This document shows positions 20,466-22,984 of a stretch of 22,984 bases of DNA, piece by piece (position 1 is the first letter of the stretch; each line of letters begins with the position of its first letter). A program made the translations under genes and the position numbers. Source of the DNA: Bacteroidota bacterium (GTDB lineage Bacteria > Bacteroidota > Bacteroidia > Bacteroidales > Dysgonomonadaceae). The notes beneath the pieces were generated by a model. The model ran no database searches and had not been told where the DNA came from. It worked only from the letters and a program-made list of their open reading frames with translations. The DNA lies in the NCBI GenBank assembly GCA_023388315.1, contig JAEWGM010000010.1, positions 1-22,984 on the forward strand. The letters are read 5' to 3'.

Positions 20466-22984
20466 ATGATCACTTTTTTTAGAACGCCATCGCAAAGCGT
20501 CATCGCCGTTGACGCCAACCAACCCATTGAGAACGAACACAAAGATATGCTGTCTTGGCTTTTTGGTAACGCCGAACCGATAGTTTTCTTTGAAATTGAT
20601 GAAAAATTCATCGGCCCCCGTCGCGAAATGATTACCCCATGGAGCACTTGTGCTGTGGAAATTACGCAAAATATGGGGATTGATTATATCGAGAGGATTG
20701 AAGAATATTTCCCCGCGCCCGAAAACGAAGATTTGCAATCGGCTTACGACCCGATGCTGCAACGCGTGTACCAAAAGCTGGACCAACAGATTTTCACTAT
20801 CGACAATCAACCCGAATCCATCATTTTAATTGATGATATTGCCGAATACAACGAGCAGGAAGGACTGGCATTGAGCAAGGAAGAGATTGATTATCTTGAC
20901 AATGTGAGCCGAAAAATGGGAAGAAAACTCACCGATAGCGAAGTTTTTGGCTTCTCGCAAGTGAATTCCGAACATTGTCGTCACAAAATATTCAACGGCA
21001 AGTTTATTATTGATGGCGAAGAAAAAGAAAGTTCACTTTTTCAACTCATTAAAAAAACATCAAAAGTAAATCCCAATAGCCTAATATCGGCATACAAAGA
21101 CAACGTGGCGTTTGTGCAAGGGCCCGTTATTCAGCAATTTGCGCCCGCAAGTGGCGACAAGCCCGATTTTTTTGAAACCAAAGAAATAGAAAGTGTGCTC
21201 TCGCTGAAAGCCGAAACACACAACTTTCCCACCACCGTGGAGCCGTTCAACGGTGCGTCCACAGGTACGGGCGGCGAAATTCGCGACCGCCTAGCGGGAG
21301 GAAAAGCATCGTTGCCGGTTGCCGGAACGGCGGTTTACATGACTTCGTACCCACGAATGGAAGAAGGCCGCGATTGGGAAAACGTGCTGCCGGAGCGCAA
21401 ATGGCTCTATCAAACACCGGAACAGATTCTGATAAAAGCGTCTAACGGCGCCTCAGATTTTGGCAATAAGTTTGGGCAACCGCTCATTTGCGGTTCCGTG
21501 CTTACGTTTGAGCACGCCGAGAATTATAAAAAATTCGGCTATGACAAGGTAATTATGCTGGCCGGAGGCGTTGGCTTCGCCAACAAGAAAAACGCCCTGA
21601 AAGGCGACCCGAAAGCGGGTGAAAAAGTGATTGTAATGGGTGGCGACAATTACCGTATCGGCATGGGTGGCGGCGCCGTTTCGTCGGTAAATACGGGAGA
21701 ATATTCTTCGGGAATTGAGTTGAACGCCGTGCAGCGCGCCAACCCCGAAATGCAAAAACGCGTGGCAAATGTCATTCGTACATTGGTCGAATCGGACGAC
21801 AACCCCATTGTTTCCATTCACGACCACGGCGCGGGCGGCCACCTAAACTGCCTCTCTGAACTGGTGGAAAAAACCGGCGGAAAAATTGAAATGGACCAAT
21901 TACCCATCGGCGACCCCACCCTATCGGCAAAAGAAATTGTAGGAAACGAAAGCCAAGAGCGAATGGGATTATTGGTTGCCGAAAAAGACATTGAACGCAT
22001 CAAAAAAATTGCCGAGCGAGAACGCGCGCCGTTATACGTGGTGGGCGAAACCACCGGCGATATGCGGCTGACCTTTGAACAAGCTGACGGGCAATTGCCT
22101 ATTGATATGGAGTTGGAAGATTTCTTCGGAAGTTCGCCTAAAACCGTGATGACCGATAACACCGTTGAGGAAACCTATACCGCGCCCGAATACGATGAAA
22201 AGAACCTGCAAACCTACATTGAAAACGTGCTGAAACTGGAAGCCGTGGCGTGTAAAGACTGGCTTACCAACAAAGTGGACCGCAGCGTAACCGGAAAAAT
22301 TGCCCGCCAACAATGCCAGGGCGAAATTCAACTCCCGTTGAGTGATTGCGGCGCCATCGCCCTCGATTACAAAGGCTTTGCTGGACTAGCAACTTCCATT
22401 GGGCATGCGCCGCAAGTGGCAATGATTGACCCGGCCGCCGGCTCCGTGATGGCCATTGCGGAATCCCTCACCAACATCGCGTTGGCTCCTTTAAAAGATG
22501 GTTTGCAAAGCGTTTCGCTTAGCGCCAATTGGATGTGGCCGTGCCGCAACCAAGGCGAAGACGCCCGCTTGTATAAAGCTGTGGAAGCTTGTTCCGATTT
22601 CGCGTGCGACTTGGGTATCAATATCCCTACGGGAAAAGATTCGCTCTCCATGACACAAAAATATGGCGACGACAAAGTATTTTCGCCCGGAACGGTTATT
22701 ATTTCTGCTGTCGCCGAAGTGAGCAACATCAGAAAAATTGTGTCGCCCGTCTTGGCATACATCAAAGGAACGTATCTTTATTACATCGATTTCTCGTTCG
22801 ATACGTTGCGCCTTGGTGGCTCGGCATTTGCCCAAACATTGGGAAAAATAGGCGACGAAGCCCCCACAGTGAGCGACGCTGAATACTTTAAAAACGCCTT
22901 TGCCGCCGTGCAAGAATTGGTGAACCGCGGGTTGATCATCGCCGGGCACGATATTTCGGCCGGAGGAATGGTTACCGCTATGCT
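20466..22984 (+). CDS. purL: Phosphoribosylformylglycinamidine synthase, large form (partial)
   Basis: The first 839 codons of FGAM synthase, which converts FGAR, glutamine and ATP to FGAM in the fourth step of purine synthesis. The single-chain PurL is about 1230 aa, so the C-terminal third with the glutaminase domain lies beyond the window. Visible marks in order: VEITQNMGI near residue 64, the FSQVNSEHCRHKIFNG signature (about 163-178), ETHNFPTTVEPFNGASTG followed by GTGGEIRD (about 250-275), SIHDHGAGGH (near 440) and GKDSLSM (near 722). No stop or frameshift was seen up to the window edge. The ATG at 20466 begins MITFFRTPSQ, a usual N-terminus of the Bacteroidota protein. Confidence 0.95.
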   Translation, partial: MITFFRTPSQSVIAVDANQPIENEHKDMLSWLFGNAEPIVFFEIDEKFIGPRREMITPWSTCAVEITQNMGIDYIERIEEYFPAPENEDLQSAYDPMLQRVYQKLDQQIFTIDNQPESIILIDDIAEYNEQEGLALSKEEIDYLDNVSRKMGRKLTDSEVFGFSQVNSEHCRHKIFNGKFIIDGEEKESSLFQLIKKTSKVNPNSLISAYKDNVAFVQGPVIQQFAPASGDKPDFFETKEIESVLSLKAETHNFPTTVEPFNGASTGTGGEIRDRLAGGKASLPVAGTAVYMTSYPRMEEGRDWENVLPERKWLYQTPEQILIKASNGASDFGNKFGQPLICGSVLTFEHAENYKKFGYDKVIMLAGGVGFANKKNALKGDPKAGEKVIVMGGDNYRIGMGGGAVSSVNTGEYSSGIELNAVQRANPEMQKRVANVIRTLVESDDNPIVSIHDHGAGGHLNCLSELVEKTGGKIEMDQLPIGDPTLSAKEIVGNESQERMGLLVAEKDIERIKKIAERERAPLYVVGETTGDMRLTFEQADGQLPIDMELEDFFGSSPKTVMTDNTVEETYTAPEYDEKNLQTYIENVLKLEAVACKDWLTNKVDRSVTGKIARQQCQGEIQLPLSDCGAIALDYKGFAGLATSIGHAPQVAMIDPAAGSVMAIAESLTNIALAPLKDGLQSVSLSANWMWPCRNQGEDARLYKAVEACSDFACDLGINIPTGKDSLSMTQKYGDDKVFSPGTVIISAVAEVSNIRKIVSPVLAYIKGTYLYYIDFSFDTLRLGGSAFAQTLGKIGDEAPTVSDAEYFKNAFAAVQELVNRGLIIAGHDISAGGMVTAM

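Overview
The window is a chromosomal segment of a Bacteroidota bacterium, most likely order Bacteroidales. This rests on the gene order (rpsU, a Xer-type recombinase, hpf, tRNA-Thr/Tyr/Gly/Thr, tuf, tRNA-Trp, secE, nusG, rplKAJL, rpoBC), on promoters of the TTTG-N19-TAnnTTTG type seen at 1865-1895 (+) and 20272-20302 (-), on AT-rich translation starts mostly without Shine-Dalgarno motifs, and on an S23/IVP-type four-helix-bundle gene. Genus cannot be fixed from what is visible.

Layout. 1-380: AT-rich leader with two TATCTTTG boxes exactly 100 bp apart. 381-1840: rpsU with its own terminator, a tyrosine recombinase, and a short HPF. 1865-3980: a phylum-type promoter, four tRNA genes separated by small inverted repeats, tuf, a GC-rich hairpin, and tRNA-Trp. 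4000-15356: the transcription/translation core secE-nusG-rplK-rplA-rplJ-rplL-rpoB-rpoC, with an attenuator-like hairpin before rpoB, a long hairpin without a U-tract between rpoB and rpoC, and a clear terminator after rpoC. 15433-16340: two tandem copies of a gene-free module of roughly 410-420 bp, each packed with small hairpins. 16384-18453: ppk1 on the minus strand. 18460-19093: a four-helix-bundle gene between two inverted arrays of a heptamer (AGATTGA / TCAATCT) repeated every 10-11 bp. 19107-20234: a YfcE-like phosphodiesterase converging, with a 9-nt overlap, on a LysE-family exporter. From 20466 to the right edge: purL, truncated by the window.

How the genes work together. The first 15 kb encode protein synthesis and RNA synthesis: EF-Tu, tRNAs, L11/L1/L10/L7-L12 of the stalk region, the Sec translocon subunit SecE, NusG and the two large RNA polymerase subunits, with HPF as the ribosome-hibernation factor. 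The remaining genes (ppk1, a phosphodiesterase, an exporter, purine synthesis) form an ordinary accessory/metabolic stretch.

The parts least explained by known genes are (i) the helically phased inverted heptamer arrays around the four-helix-bundle gene, which look like the ends of a small gene cassette or a protein-binding/fold-back element, and (ii) the duplicated multi-hairpin module downstream of rpoC, in which at least one stem shows a compensatory base-pair change between copies.
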